DNA of 49,210 bases from Candidatus Zixiibacteriota bacterium (GTDB taxonomy: Bacteria; Electryoneota; B3-LCP): assembly GCA_003599535.1 (NCBI GenBank), contig QZKQ01000027.1, positions 1-49,210 of the forward strand, given 5' to 3'. The notes beneath the pieces are model-generated. The model did no database searches. It saw only the letters and a list, made by a program, of their open reading frames with translations, and was not told where the DNA came from. Of the stretch, positions 7,507 to 16,539 are shown in pieces. The position numbers and the translations under genes were made by a program. The first letter of the stretch is position 1, and every line of letters begins with the position of its first letter.

Positions 7507-9189
7507 TTATTCCAGGTATCCCAAACTCTTCAGCCGCTTGGCGATCTCATCGGTCTCCTCCGCGGTGAAATCCTTCCGCTGGGAGGCATCCGCGGCGGCG
7601 GCGGCCACCTTCTGCACGGGGCGGGCGGCCATGAATTCCGGCAGGAAGGCGTTTTCCAGCACCTTGCCGTCCATGTCGTCGGGTACCGGCATCCCATAGA
7701 GGTGCAGCAGGGTGGGCGCGATGTCGGCAATCTCCGCGCCCTGCAGCTCCTGGCCCGCCTTGAACTGGGGTCCCACGGCCAGGAAGATGCCGTCCGGCCG
7801 GTGGAAGCCGTTGGGGGTATGGGCGCTGGACTGCAGGATGCGCCGGGGTCCGATCAACTGGCGTCCCAGGCAGCCGTAGTTGCGGGCCACGAAAATGATG
7901 TCGGCGGCGTAGCGGGTCTGGTCTCCGTGGTAGATCTCTTCCCGGAACCAGACGCGATCCACCACCTTCTCCCTGGTCCGGGGATCCTTCAGCTCCAGCA
8001 GCCGGTCGCGGATCTCTTCCCGCAGCCGGTCGTACTCGGACCCCGGCTCGACGATGCCGGCGCCGTTCTCCCGCTTCACGTTGACGAAGATCCCCTGGCT
8101 GGGGATGGAGGCGAAGAACGCCTTGGTGCCGGTGAAGTCCAGGGCTGCTTCCAGGTCGCTCTTGAAGGTGGACCGGGTGCCGCGAATGCGCCCCCGCACC
8201 GCCGACTGCACCGCGCGGGGCACCAACGATTTAACCAGCGGCGAATCATTCAGGTCCATGAAAAAGCTGAAGATTTGCTTGCGCCGCAATACCTGGGGCA
8301 GGACCTTCAGGTAGCCGTGCCGCATCAGCCAGGTGTTGACGTTGAACCACTGCCGGGTGGACCCGAAGCCGTGGTCGGACATGATCACCAGGGGGGTGTC
8401 GCCCAGCCGGACGCGCAGTTCGCCCAGCATCTCGTCCACCATCTGGAAGCTGTGGATGACCCGCGGGCGGATCTTTCCGGCCATGGGCGATTTGTACAAC
8501 TCCCACTGGGGGTCGAGGTACTTCCAGAACAGGTGCTGGATGCGGTCCATGATGATGAACACGATCATGAAGAAGTGCCAGGGCTGGGTTTCCAGCAGGT
8601 GAAAGAAGGCCTTCTTGCGCTGGACGAAGGAGTGATCAATGTCATCCATGAACCGCAGGGCATCGGCTTCCAGCTCCACGTCGTACTTGGGGATGTCAAT
8701 GTTGACGACGTATTGGCCGATGGCGCGGCGCAGCTCCTCCTTCAGTTCGGCGGGCACGGCCCAGTCGGAGTCGTCCGAGGGGGTCATCATGCCGGAGATC
8801 ATGAAGCCGTCCACCGGTTCCGGCGGGTAAGTGATGGGCACGTTCATGATGGCGGCCTTGCGCCCCGTCTCGTTCAGGACGTGCCACAGCTTGCGTCCCT
8901 GCATGGACGAGAGATTGATCAGGGGCCGGTCGGGGTACTTCAGGGGGGATTCCCGGAAATCGAAGATGCCGTGCTTGCCGGGGTTCTTGCCGGTCAGGCA
9001 GGCGGCCCATGCGGGGGGCGTGGTGGGCGGGATGGTGGAGGCCAGTTTCCCCCAGGCGCATTCCTGGAACAACCGGGCGAAGTGCGGCATGTGGCCGGCT
9101 TCCGCCCAGGGTTGGATCAAACGGAAAGTGCCGCCGTCCAGCCCCAGGAGCACCACGCGTTCGGCAGCACCGTTGGAAGTTGATGACAT
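7507..9189 (-). CDS. AlkP-superfamily phosphodiesterase-like protein (Thr nucleophile)
   Basis: 560 aa from ATG 9189, with AGG 5 nt upstream; GTG 9195 is an alternative start. Active-site set: Asp18 (LGLDGG), Thr57 in TTPPAW, Asp215 and His219 (MDRIQHLFW), Asp272-His273 (SDHGFGS) and His463 (GFHRPDG). There is no signal peptide, so it is probably cytoplasmic. It shares the block FNVNTWL with the lipoprotein-like paralogue just upstream (9239-11278), so the two are sister proteins probably acting on related substrates on opposite sides of the membrane (inference). The C-terminus is RLKSLGYLE, the tail shared with two other AlkP-type members here. Confidence 0.86.
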   Translation of the reverse strand: MSSTSNGAAERVVLLGLDGGTFRLIQPWAEAGHMPHFARLFQECAWGKLASTIPPTTPPAWAACLTGKNPGKHGIFDFRESPLKYPDRPLINLSSMQGRKLWHVLNETGRKAAIMNVPITYPPEPVDGFMISGMMTPSDDSDWAVPAELKEELRRAIGQYVVNIDIPKYDVELEADALRFMDDIDHSFVQRKKAFFHLLETQPWHFFMIVFIIMDRIQHLFWKYLDPQWELYKSPMAGKIRPRVIHSFQMVDEMLGELRVRLGDTPLVIMSDHGFGSTRQWFNVNTWLMRHGYLKVLPQVLRRKQIFSFFMDLNDSPLVKSLVPRAVQSAVRGRIRGTRSTFKSDLEAALDFTGTKAFFASIPSQGIFVNVKRENGAGIVEPGSEYDRLREEIRDRLLELKDPRTREKVVDRVWFREEIYHGDQTRYAADIIFVARNYGCLGRQLIGPRRILQSSAHTPNGFHRPDGIFLAVGPQFKAGQELQGAEIADIAPTLLHLYGMPVPDDMDGKVLENAFLPEFMAARPVQKVAAAAADASQRKDFTAEETDEIAKRLKSLGYLE

Positions 9190-9211
9190 AAACACCTGCT
9201 CTGTTACAGAT

Positions 9212-9230
9212 CGGGGGAATTCTTCCCCCG
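9212..9230 (-). other. Intercistronic stem-loop between the two AlkP genes
   Basis: Perfect 8-bp stem CGGGGGAA/TTCCCCCG with a 3-nt loop, starting 8 nt after the stop of the upstream gene. On the minus strand no U-tract follows, so it is not a standard intrinsic terminator. It may stabilise or process the mRNA or lower downstream expression. Confidence 0.5.
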
Positions 9231-9238
9231 GACAAGCC

Positions 9239-11278
9239 TTACTTGCTGACAGCGATGACGCTGCTGTCCTGACCGGCGCCGGCCAGGAACGAACTCCCTT
9301 CCATTTCCGGCAGCTTCTGCACCCCGAAGTAATCCAGCACGGTGGCCGCGAAATCCACGATGGCGGGCTGCTCCTTGGTGATCTTGCGGTTGGAAAAGAG
9401 AACCCCGGAGCATTCTTCCATGGGCGAGGCGGAGTGATCGCCGGACCACTTGCCCAGGTTATTGGTCAGGAGTTCGGGCGGGATGCCGCCCAGCATGGTC
9501 TCCTTGGAGGTGCGGTAACCGTCGGTGTAGCCCAACTGCAGATCAGGGGCTTGATCAAGGTAATTGCCCCGGTAGACTTCCTTGCCCAGGTACACGGCCT
9601 GGACGACGGCCTCCCCTGTGGCGGGATCGCGCTCGGCCAGCAGTTTGGTCTTGATCTCATCCAGCAATTGATAATATTCCTGTCCCGGCCGCACCGCGCC
9701 CTGGCCCTCCCGGCCCATCAGGTTGAGGTAGATCTGCCCGGTGCCCAGCGAGTACGCCTTGCTTTTGCGCCAGACGACGTTGGGGAAGAATTCTCCCTTG
9801 GGGTACATCTCCGCGGGGATCTCCTCGCCCGGTTTCAGCTTCTCCATGCCCTTGAAGGTGAGGTAGCCGTTCTGCGCCAGCCAGGTATTGACGTTGAAGT
9901 TGCGCCGATAGCTGTTGAATCCATGGTCGGACAGCACGATCAGGGTGGTGTTCTTGTCCACGTACTTGGCCATCACCTTGCCGACGAACTCGTCCATGTG
10001 CCGGTAGGTCCATTCGATGGCATCGCCGTACTGCGCCGCGCCCACGGGATCGTAGAGCGGGTGCTGGGGATCCAGGAAACGCCAGAACATGTGGGAGGCG
10101 CGGTCGGTGTCGGTGTACACGCCGATGAACAGATCCCAATCCCCCTGCTCCAGCTCCGACAGGAAGATTTTGTCGCGGTCGGCGGTAGTGACTTTCATGT
10201 CGTTGATGAACTCTTCGTCGGTCAGGCGCTCCTCATTCAAGGCCGAGGTGTCGAATTGCCATCCCACCGTCTTGAAGTAGCCGACCCGCTCGAACAGCTC
10301 TTTGGCAAAGGATTCGGGATAGGAGATCGGCATGTACGGGTCCGACGGCGCGATGGAGAGCGGCGTGACGTAGAGACGGAATTCGGGGGACGCGGAAAAC
10401 AGGTGGAACCGGCAGATGCCCGTCGTTTTCAGGAAGGGAGTGAGGCTGACGCGGAAAGGCAACCACGGGCTCCAGGTGCCGGGAGTGATGAGGTGGCTTT
10501 TACCGTCCAGGCGGATCTCGACCGACTGGTCCTGGCGCACGGAGAAGTTAACCGGGATGCGGACGCGCTCGTTTTTGGTGGGGTGCATCATCGCTTCGAG
10601 GTAGGTGGCGATTTCTCCGTTGATCATACCCACCTTGACCAGTTTTCCCCCTCCGACCGATTCGGCCAATTCTTCCGGAGTCAGGTCCGTGGCCAGGTAG
10701 GTGAAGGTGGAATTCGTCTCCCGCAGGTCCGGAGTTCCCAGCCCGGAGAGCATGCGGCCCTCCCCCACTTCTTCCGGGGGGAAGGTATAGGGGATGGTCA
10801 GCAGCGTGGCATGGACGCCGGAATCGGCCGCCACTTTCCAGAAGGAAACTCCGCCCCGGGTGATTTCGCCGTGCGCCTTGGAGGTGGGCACGACTCCCAG
10901 CAGCAGGTCCGGCTGTTTCAGGATCAGGGTGGCCAACCCCGGCAGATAATCCTGCGGGGAGCGGTTGATGAAATCGTAGATCCCGTGGCCGCCGGGATTG
11001 GACCCGGTGGCGAAGGTGGACCAGGCCACCGGCGACTGGGGCGGGATGGTGGAACCCAATTCCCGGTAGCCGCCCTGGGCCATGAGCTTCTGGAGGTTGG
11101 GCAGTTTCCCTTCCCCCATCCAGCGCTGCACCAGGGACGGTTCCACTCCGTCGAAGCCCAGGACGATCATCCGGGGTCCGCGGGGAACATATTTCGAGTC
11201 GCCGCTGCACTGCATCAGCCCCAGGGTAAGGACCATCATGGCCAGAACGGCAGGCAGGCGTTTGAAAGTATGAAGCAT
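9239..11278 (-). CDS. Exported AlkP-superfamily protein, probable lipoprotein (Ser nucleophile)
   Basis: 679 aa. The N-terminus MLHTFKRLPAVLAMMVLTLG is a signal sequence, followed by LMQC-SGDS; Cys24 would be lipidated, although Gln at -1 is not canonical, and Ser at +2 would favour the outer membrane. Catalytic core: Asp43 (LGFDG), Ser82 in QSPVAW where the two cytoplasmic paralogues have Thr, Asp392 and His396 (DTDRASHMFW), Asp451-His452 (SDHGF) and His615 (GDHSAS). It is longer than its paralogues because of an insert at about 185-330. It lies next to the Wza-type exporter, so it may act on phosphodiester groups of the exported glycan or of envelope lipid (inference). It lacks the LGY tail. 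Confidence 0.85.
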   Translation of the reverse strand: MLHTFKRLPAVLAMMVLTLGLMQCSGDSKYVPRGPRMIVLGFDGVEPSLVQRWMGEGKLPNLQKLMAQGGYRELGSTIPPQSPVAWSTFATGSNPGGHGIYDFINRSPQDYLPGLATLILKQPDLLLGVVPTSKAHGEITRGGVSFWKVAADSGVHATLLTIPYTFPPEEVGEGRMLSGLGTPDLRETNSTFTYLATDLTPEELAESVGGGKLVKVGMINGEIATYLEAMMHPTKNERVRIPVNFSVRQDQSVEIRLDGKSHLITPGTWSPWLPFRVSLTPFLKTTGICRFHLFSASPEFRLYVTPLSIAPSDPYMPISYPESFAKELFERVGYFKTVGWQFDTSALNEERLTDEEFINDMKVTTADRDKIFLSELEQGDWDLFIGVYTDTDRASHMFWRFLDPQHPLYDPVGAAQYGDAIEWTYRHMDEFVGKVMAKYVDKNTTLIVLSDHGFNSYRRNFNVNTWLAQNGYLTFKGMEKLKPGEEIPAEMYPKGEFFPNVVWRKSKAYSLGTGQIYLNLMGREGQGAVRPGQEYYQLLDEIKTKLLAERDPATGEAVVQAVYLGKEVYRGNYLDQAPDLQLGYTDGYRTSKETMLGGIPPELLTNNLGKWSGDHSASPMEECSGVLFSNRKITKEQPAIVDFAATVLDYFGVQKLPEMEGSSFLAGAGQDSSVIAVSK

Positions 11279-11303
11279 GATTCAGCGTCTCAGGGTTTCA
11301 GGA

Positions 11304-11981
11304 TCAGCGGTTGCGGTCGGCGATGAAGTAGAGCGTCGTGGCGCCGACGATGATGCCGAAGATCTGGCCGATTTCCGCCCAGTTTGTCACCAGGAAGCCC
11401 GACCGCCGCTCCAGGAAGACGGTGTCATTGGGTTCCAGCTCGATGTCCTGGGAGCGATCCTTATCATCTAAGATGTCCTTCAAGTTGACCACCCGGCGGG
11501 GCCGGGAGAAATCCTTGGAGTAGACGTTGCACTTCTTCAGGTTGGCGACCTCGTCCGGCCCCCCGGCCATGGCCAGGTAATCGGTCAGGCGGCGCCCTTC
11601 GGCGTAGGAGTAATCGCCGGGGATGCGCACATGGCCCATGATGTAGATCTTGTTCAGCGTCTCGGTGCCGATGGTGATGACCACCACCGGCCGCTGCAGG
11701 TACTGCCCCAGCTTTTCGGTCAGAATGTCCTCCAGGCCGGAGACGGTCAAGCCTTCGACGTACAGATTACCGACCAGCGGATAGGAGACGGAACCGTCCC
11801 CCAGCACGGTGACATTCATGGTCAGGTCGGCATTCTCGTGCACGTAGATGTGCAGTTGATCGCCGGGACGGATGCGGTAGTTTTCGTCTTCCTGCGGATC
11901 GCCTGCCTGGTTGGCCCAGGCGCCGGCGGCCAGGATAAGCAGGGTGGTGAGAAGGGCGGTGAACACAACGGAGCGCTTCAT
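11304..11981 (-). CDS. Wza-type polysaccharide export protein (Poly_export + SLBB)
   Basis: 225 aa. Signal peptide of about 23 residues (MKRSVVFTALLTTLLILAAG, then AWA before Asn24). Poly_export domain from about residue 34 (YRIRPGDQLHIYVHENADLT) to about 110; SLBB-like domain about 112-165 (IMGHVRIPGDYSYAEG, ADY-type LTDYLAMAGGP); C-terminal hydrophobic helix (WAEIGQIFGIIVGATTLYFI). It is shorter than enterobacterial Wza (about 380 aa) and has no lipobox, so it is a small single-SLBB variant. It would carry the glycan across the periplasm and outer membrane together with the Wzz-type protein at 1-643. The start has GGGGAAAACC before the ATG. Confidence 0.88.
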   Translation of the reverse strand: MKRSVVFTALLTTLLILAAGAWANQAGDPQEDENYRIRPGDQLHIYVHENADLTMNVTVLGDGSVSYPLVGNLYVEGLTVSGLEDILTEKLGQYLQRPVVVITIGTETLNKIYIMGHVRIPGDYSYAEGRRLTDYLAMAGGPDEVANLKKCNVYSKDFSRPRRVVNLKDILDDKDRSQDIELEPNDTVFLERRSGFLVTNWAEIGQIFGIIVGATTLYFIADRNR

Positions 11982-12047
11982 GGTTTTCCCCGATTAATGA
12001 TGGATACCGGGTAGTCCTTGTCCGGGAACGCGGCGCCGGGGGCGTGA

Positions 12048-14474
12048 TCAGGCCCGGGCGCCTTCCTGAAAGGATTCCTTGGATTCGCTTTTAAGGCTGA
12101 CGTTGCTGAAGTCCTCCCGTTCCAGGTCGGCGTGCACCAGCCAGCCACGGTAGGCCGGGCTGGCCCCGAAGACCATGGCGGGGATGGTGCGCAACAGGAT
12201 GGAGAGATCCAGCAGCAACGAACGGTTTTTGATATAGTAGAAATCGTACTCGAGATTCTGGTGGAGGAACAGGTCCTTGCGCCCCATGATCTGCCACAGT
12301 CCGGTGATGCCGGGCTTGACTTCCAGCCGCAACTTCTGCCACTCCTTGTAATTGGCCACGATGCCGGGAAGTTCCGGCCGGGGGCCGACCAGGGACATTT
12401 CGCCGCGCAGGATGTTCAGCAACTGGGGCCATTCGTCCAGGCTGGTGCGGCGCAGGAAGCGCCCGAACCGGGTCACCCGGGGATCATTCCAGCCGGCGGG
12501 AGGCGCCTCTCCGGATTCCGGTTGCCGGTACAGGGTGCGGAACTTGAAAATCCGCAGCGGAGCTCCCTTGCGGCCGATGCGGTCGTCACGGATCAGAACC
12601 GGTCCAGCGCTCCCCAGGCGGATCAGGACGGCGATGGTCACCCACAGCGGCAGCGAGATCAACAGCAAGAGGGAGGCCAGGAGATAATCCAAAACTTCCT
12701 TGATGGCGCTCTGCACCCGGCCGAACTTCTGCTTGTGGATCTCGACCATGGGGATGTCGGCGATGCCGTCAATCACCGTCTGCGAGGTGACGATGTCGTA
12801 GAGATCGCTGACCATCTTGATGCTGACGTCGGCCTTCTCCAGTTGCACGATCAGGTCCAGCACCTTCTCCCGGGAAAGATTGGGCCGGGCGAAAATGACC
12901 TCGTCAATCTGGTAATCATCCACGATTTTCAGGATATCCCGCGACGATCCCAGGATCTCCTTGCCCAGGTAGCGCTTGCCGATGCCCACCTCGGCCACGA
13001 AGCCGACCACGTAATATCCCAGGGCCGGGAAACTGTGGGTCTTCTCCAGCAGCATCTGGGCGGTTTCGCCGCTGCCCACGATCAACACCCGGGTGGCGTT
13101 GATGCCCTTGGCCATCATCCGCTCGTGCAGCGACTTCAGGGCCATGCGGGCCAGCCCCACCAGGGGCATGGCACTCAGGAAGACGGCCGCCAGGAGAATG
13201 CGGGAATAGTCCACCTTGAGGAGGAACATGCCCGCCATCACCACCAGGGCCACCACGGCGAACGCCCGCAGGAACAAGGCCATGTCGTTCAGCTTCGACT
13301 GGCACACCTTCACCCGGTAGAGCCCCATCTGGCGGAATACCAGGGTCACGATCAGGGGGAAGACCAGGATCATGGGCACGAAGTACTCCACCGGCTTGCT
13401 GAAGATCAGGGGAGTGTCGTACCAGAGCGAGCGGACCCAGAATCCCAGGGCCAGGGCGGCGGCGGCCATGAACGCGTCGGACAGGGCCAGCACGGCCGGA
13501 AAGATGGTATCCCGCTCGCTGCCGATGATCAGCCCCAGGAACACGCCGTACCCGAAGATCAGGCTCTTGAAGAAGAGGACCAGGGGCGCGGCCAGGGCCA
13601 TCTGCCGGTCGAAGCGGTAGGTGCGCCGCACGAAGGGCACGCAACTGGCCACGAACAGCGCCAGGGCCCCTCCCGCGGTGGCCAGACCCCATCCCAGGCC
13701 GAAGAAGAAGCCCGCCAGCGACAGCAGCACCAGGTATGAGAAAATGATCTGGAACTTCAGACTCTGCGGCGTATAGGTGTCGCGCAGGATCTTGGCCGGA
13801 AACTTCTTGTACACCAGGATGCGCCAGAACGCCCGGCTGAACTTGATGCTGAAGTACTTCTTCCAGGTGGCCGGGTGGCGGTGGTAAACGATGGCGTCGT
13901 TGGCGAAGACCATGCGGTACCCCCGGGAGGCGATCTTGTAGGACAGCTCCACGTCCTCGTTGTTGGCCAGGGGGTAATGCGCATCGAAGCCGCCCACATC
14001 CTCGAACACCGAGCGGCGGAAGGCGGCAGAGAAGGAGGCCACCAGGTCAATGCTGTCGAAGCCTTCCAGGACCTGGAAGCGCTCCTCGAATTCCAGTTGC
14101 ACGAAGCGGGCGCAAAATTCCTTCTGCCGGGTCAGGTAGCGGCCGCTGACGCCGGCCACCTGGGGATCTTCGAAGGGTTTGACCATCTTCTCGATCCAGT
14201 CCTCCCGGGGGATGCAGTCGGAATCGGTGAACAGAATCAGGTCGCCGCGGGCCACGCGTACGCCCAGGTTGCGGGCGGCAGCGGGGCCTTCCTTGTTCTG
14301 CAGGCGGTACTTGACCCCGAACTCGCGGGCCACTGCGGCGGTGCCGTCGGTGGAGGCGTCGTCCACCACGATGACCTCGTACAGCTCGCGGGGCACCGTC
14401 TGGTTCTGCAGGGCGCGCAGCGTGTAGGGCAGCGTCCGTTCAGCGTTGTATGCGGGTATGATGACCGAAATCAT
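12048..14474 (-). CDS. GT2 glycosyltransferase fused to WbaP-type polyprenyl-phosphate sugar-1-P transferase
   Basis: 808 aa from ATG 14474; a TTG two codons upstream is possible. Part 1 (1-235) is a GT2 domain: SVIIPAYNAERTLPYTLRAL, VVDDASTDGT, TDSD (84-86) and NNEDVELSY. Two clusters of membrane helices follow (about 245-345 and 360-440). Part 2 has a Rossmann-like region (RVLIVGSGETAQMLLEK, about 463-480) and the bacterial sugar-transferase domain (about 590-790): DDRIGRKGAPLRIFKFRTL, RRTSLDEWPQLLNILRG, EMSLVGPRPELP and KPGITGLWQIMGR. Part 2 is the initiating enzyme family that moves sugar-1-P to undecaprenyl phosphate. One polypeptide could therefore start the glycan and also add a further sugar. 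I see no frame break at the junction. Confidence 0.9.
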   Translation of the reverse strand: MISVIIPAYNAERTLPYTLRALQNQTVPRELYEVIVVDDASTDGTAAVAREFGVKYRLQNKEGPAAARNLGVRVARGDLILFTDSDCIPREDWIEKMVKPFEDPQVAGVSGRYLTRQKEFCARFVQLEFEERFQVLEGFDSIDLVASFSAAFRRSVFEDVGGFDAHYPLANNEDVELSYKIASRGYRMVFANDAIVYHRHPATWKKYFSIKFSRAFWRILVYKKFPAKILRDTYTPQSLKFQIIFSYLVLLSLAGFFFGLGWGLATAGGALALFVASCVPFVRRTYRFDRQMALAAPLVLFFKSLIFGYGVFLGLIIGSERDTIFPAVLALSDAFMAAAALALGFWVRSLWYDTPLIFSKPVEYFVPMILVFPLIVTLVFRQMGLYRVKVCQSKLNDMALFLRAFAVVALVVMAGMFLLKVDYSRILLAAVFLSAMPLVGLARMALKSLHERMMAKGINATRVLIVGSGETAQMLLEKTHSFPALGYYVVGFVAEVGIGKRYLGKEILGSSRDILKIVDDYQIDEVIFARPNLSREKVLDLIVQLEKADVSIKMVSDLYDIVTSQTVIDGIADIPMVEIHKQKFGRVQSAIKEVLDYLLASLLLLISLPLWVTIAVLIRLGSAGPVLIRDDRIGRKGAPLRIFKFRTLYRQPESGEAPPAGWNDPRVTRFGRFLRRTSLDEWPQLLNILRGEMSLVGPRPELPGIVANYKEWQKLRLEVKPGITGLWQIMGRKDLFLHQNLEYDFYYIKNRSLLLDLSILLRTIPAMVFGASPAYRGWLVHADLEREDFSNVSLKSESKESFQEGARA

Positions 14475-14503
14475 AAGCAAACCATCTCTCGCGGCTCCCA
14501 GGC

Positions 14504-15532
14504 CTATACCGTCCGGCCGGCGGGACCGGAAGGCGCCGCCGCCGGCATCTTGGGCTTGCGATCCACAGGTGGGGAGGTCAACTGCACGGCCATGGCCCGG
14601 CGGATGAAATCCCGGCCCGCGCGGTAGTCCTCGCCCTTGACTTTGCCCGCGCTCCGCAGGGCTTGCAAACGCATCCAGCGCAGCAGCAGCAACCCGAAGC
14701 TGAAGGCCCGGTGGAAATACAGCTCTCCCATTCCCAGGTTCTTGCGGATGAAGTGGTGCTGCGCCTTGTACACTTCAAGGTTCAGATTGGCGCCCCAGAG
14801 TTTCTGCACGGTTTGGGATCCCAGGTGGACGATCTCGGCGTCGTGCACGAACACCACCTTCCACCCCTTCCGGTGCGCCTGGAAGCACCAGTCGCTGTCC
14901 TCGTGAAAGATAAAATAGTCCTCATCCTTCAAGCCGATGTCGCGCAGGCATTCCCGGCGCACCATGAGCGCGGCGCCCAGCATCCAGTCCACCTCCCGGG
15001 TCTGGTGGTGATCCCAGTGGGTCAGGGAGAGGCGGCCGGCCAGCCGGGGCGATATCCGCGGCCAGGGCAGCAGGTGCGAAAGGATCAGGTGCCGGGTGGT
15101 CATGAAGTTGCGGCAGGACGGCTGCAGCGATCCGTCCCGGTTCAGCAGTTTCGATCCGGTGATCCCCGCCTCGGGGTGCTGATCCATGTATTCGACCAGC
15201 CGGTCAATGGCCCCTTCCCGGCAGATGGTGTCCGGATTCAGGCAGAAGAGGTATTCGCCGCCGGCCTCCCGCAGCCCCTGGTTGTTGGCCACGGTGAACC
15301 CGGTGTTCTGCGTGTTGCAGATCAGGTTGACCTGGGGAAAACTCTCCCGGATGGCTTCCACCGAACCGTCCTTCGAGTGGTTGTCAATGATCCACACCTC
15401 GAAGGGGTGAGCCGTTTTCACCGTCCGGTACACCGACTCGAGCATGGGCAGGGTGACGTGCTTCTCGTTGGTGTTGGCCGTGATGATGGACAATTTATAC
15501 CGGGGCTTCCCGGAGGTCAACTCAGTTTCCAT
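14504..15532 (-). CDS. GT2 glycosyltransferase (WbbL/rhamnosyltransferase-like)
   Basis: 342 aa. GT2 fold with LSIITANTNEKHVTLPMLES, WIIDNHSKDGSVEA, NTGFTVANNQGL, the metal-binding region LNPDT, WMLGAALMVRRE and FHEDSDWCFQAHRKGW. This layout is common in rhamnosyltransferases of O-antigen clusters. The C-terminal about 100 residues contain a hydrophobic patch (HRAFSFGLLLLRWMRL) suggesting membrane association. The first 16 bp overlap the end of the epimerase gene, so the two are co-transcribed. The GT2-WbaP fusion follows 29 bp downstream. Donor specificity cannot be read from the sequence. Confidence 0.88.
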   Translation of the reverse strand: METELTSGKPRYKLSIITANTNEKHVTLPMLESVYRTVKTAHPFEVWIIDNHSKDGSVEAIRESFPQVNLICNTQNTGFTVANNQGLREAGGEYLFCLNPDTICREGAIDRLVEYMDQHPEAGITGSKLLNRDGSLQPSCRNFMTTRHLILSHLLPWPRISPRLAGRLSLTHWDHHQTREVDWMLGAALMVRRECLRDIGLKDEDYFIFHEDSDWCFQAHRKGWKVVFVHDAEIVHLGSQTVQKLWGANLNLEVYKAQHHFIRKNLGMGELYFHRAFSFGLLLLRWMRLQALRSAGKVKGEDYRAGRDFIRRAMAVQLTSPPVDRKPKMPAAAPSGPAGRTV

Positions 15533-16509
15533 GAAGGGGGCAAATTACGGGCGATTTCGATCTGCTCGAATTCCTGGGACTGCCTGGCGCCGTGCACCCG
15601 CACCCAGGCGGTCATGCGCCGGATTCCCTCCTCCAGCGATACCTGGGGCCGGTAGTCGAAGATTTTCTCGACCTTGGCATGGTCGCTGAAGGCATGGATT
15701 ACCTCGGAGCGCGGATCCAGGTGCGTCATGTTCACCGGGGCGTTCATGGCCTGGGCCACCACGCGGGCCAGGTGGTTGACGCTGTAGGGCTGGTCGGCGC
15801 CCACGTTGAACACCTGGTTGCGGGCGGCGTCCAGTTCCGCGGCACGGGCGATCACCGGGGCCACGTCGCCGATGTAGCTGAAGGCCCGGGTCTGTTCGCC
15901 GTCGCCGAACACGGTCATGGGCTTGCCCTGGAGGATCTGGTTCATGAAGATGCCGACCACGTTGCGGTACTTGTCGCCGATGTTCTGCCGCTCGCCATAA
16001 ACATTGTGGGGCCGGAAGATGACGTAATCCAGGCCGAACATCTCATGGGTAGCCTTCAGCTCCATTTCCACAGCGTACTTGGCGATGCCGTAGGAATCCT
16101 CCGGCTGCGGCGCCATCTCCTCGGTCATGGGCAGTTGCCCGACGCCGTACACGGCGATGGAGGAGGTGAAAATGAAGCGCCGGACGTCGTGGTTGACCGC
16201 GGCGTTGACCAGGTTGACCGAGCCGATCAGGTTGTTCTGGTAGTTGAAATGCTTGATGAAGTGGGACAGCCCTTCGGCCGCGTAGGCCGCCAGGTGGAAG
16301 ACGTAGTCGAAGCGGTGCTGGCCGAACAGGCGGTCGAGCAGGTCCCGGTCCAGGATGCTGCCCTGCACGAATTCGGCGCCCGGGGGGACGTTCTCTACAA
16401 AACCCCCGGACAGGTCGTCCAGGACCACCACGCGGTGGCCCATGCCCAGCAATTGCTCGGCGACATGGGATCCGATGAATCCGGCGCCGCCGGTGATCAA
16501 CGATTTCAC
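15517..16509 (-). CDS. NAD-dependent sugar epimerase/dehydratase (extended SDR)
   Basis: 330 aa, extended short-chain dehydrogenase/reductase related to UDP-glucose 4-epimerase. The Rossmann motif is TGGAGFIGSHV (6-16), with Asp31 at the end of beta-2. The catalytic set is Ser116/117 and Tyr140-x3-Lys144 (SYGIAKYAVE). Further family blocks are FRPHNVYGERQN and VFGDGEQTRAFSYIGDVA. It would supply a nucleotide-sugar donor such as UDP-galactose or UDP-GalNAc/uronate; the exact substrate is undetermined. The start is GTG with AGAGG 6 nt upstream. A 98-bp gap separates it from the radical SAM gene upstream; its 3' end overlaps the GT2 gene. Confidence 0.88.
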   Translation of the reverse strand: MKSLITGGAGFIGSHVAEQLLGMGHRVVVLDDLSGGFVENVPPGAEFVQGSILDRDLLDRLFGQHRFDYVFHLAAYAAEGLSHFIKHFNYQNNLIGSVNLVNAAVNHDVRRFIFTSSIAVYGVGQLPMTEEMAPQPEDSYGIAKYAVEMELKATHEMFGLDYVIFRPHNVYGERQNIGDKYRNVVGIFMNQILQGKPMTVFGDGEQTRAFSYIGDVAPVIARAAELDAARNQVFNVGADQPYSVNHLARVVAQAMNAPVNMTHLDPRSEVIHAFSDHAKVEKIFDYRPQVSLEEGIRRMTAWVRVHGARQSQEFEQIEIARNLPPSWKLS

Positions 16510-16539
16510 GCGCTGCCTCTCGCGATGTTATCCCCGGAA

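Noticed and set aside
9212-9230. Intrinsic terminator between the two AlkP-type genes.
   Set aside because: The stem is good, but the minus strand continues ATCTGTAAC with no U-tract, and the next gene starts within 25 bp.
8831-11326. An 831-codon open frame on the plus strand opposite an AlkP-type gene, and other long plus-strand frames (for example 7261-9183, 12132-13739).
   Set aside because: They are antisense to clear minus-strand genes with intact catalytic motifs, have low-complexity compositions rich in His/Gln/Gly/Val, and show no recognisable domain. Long antisense frames are expected in GC-rich coding DNA.
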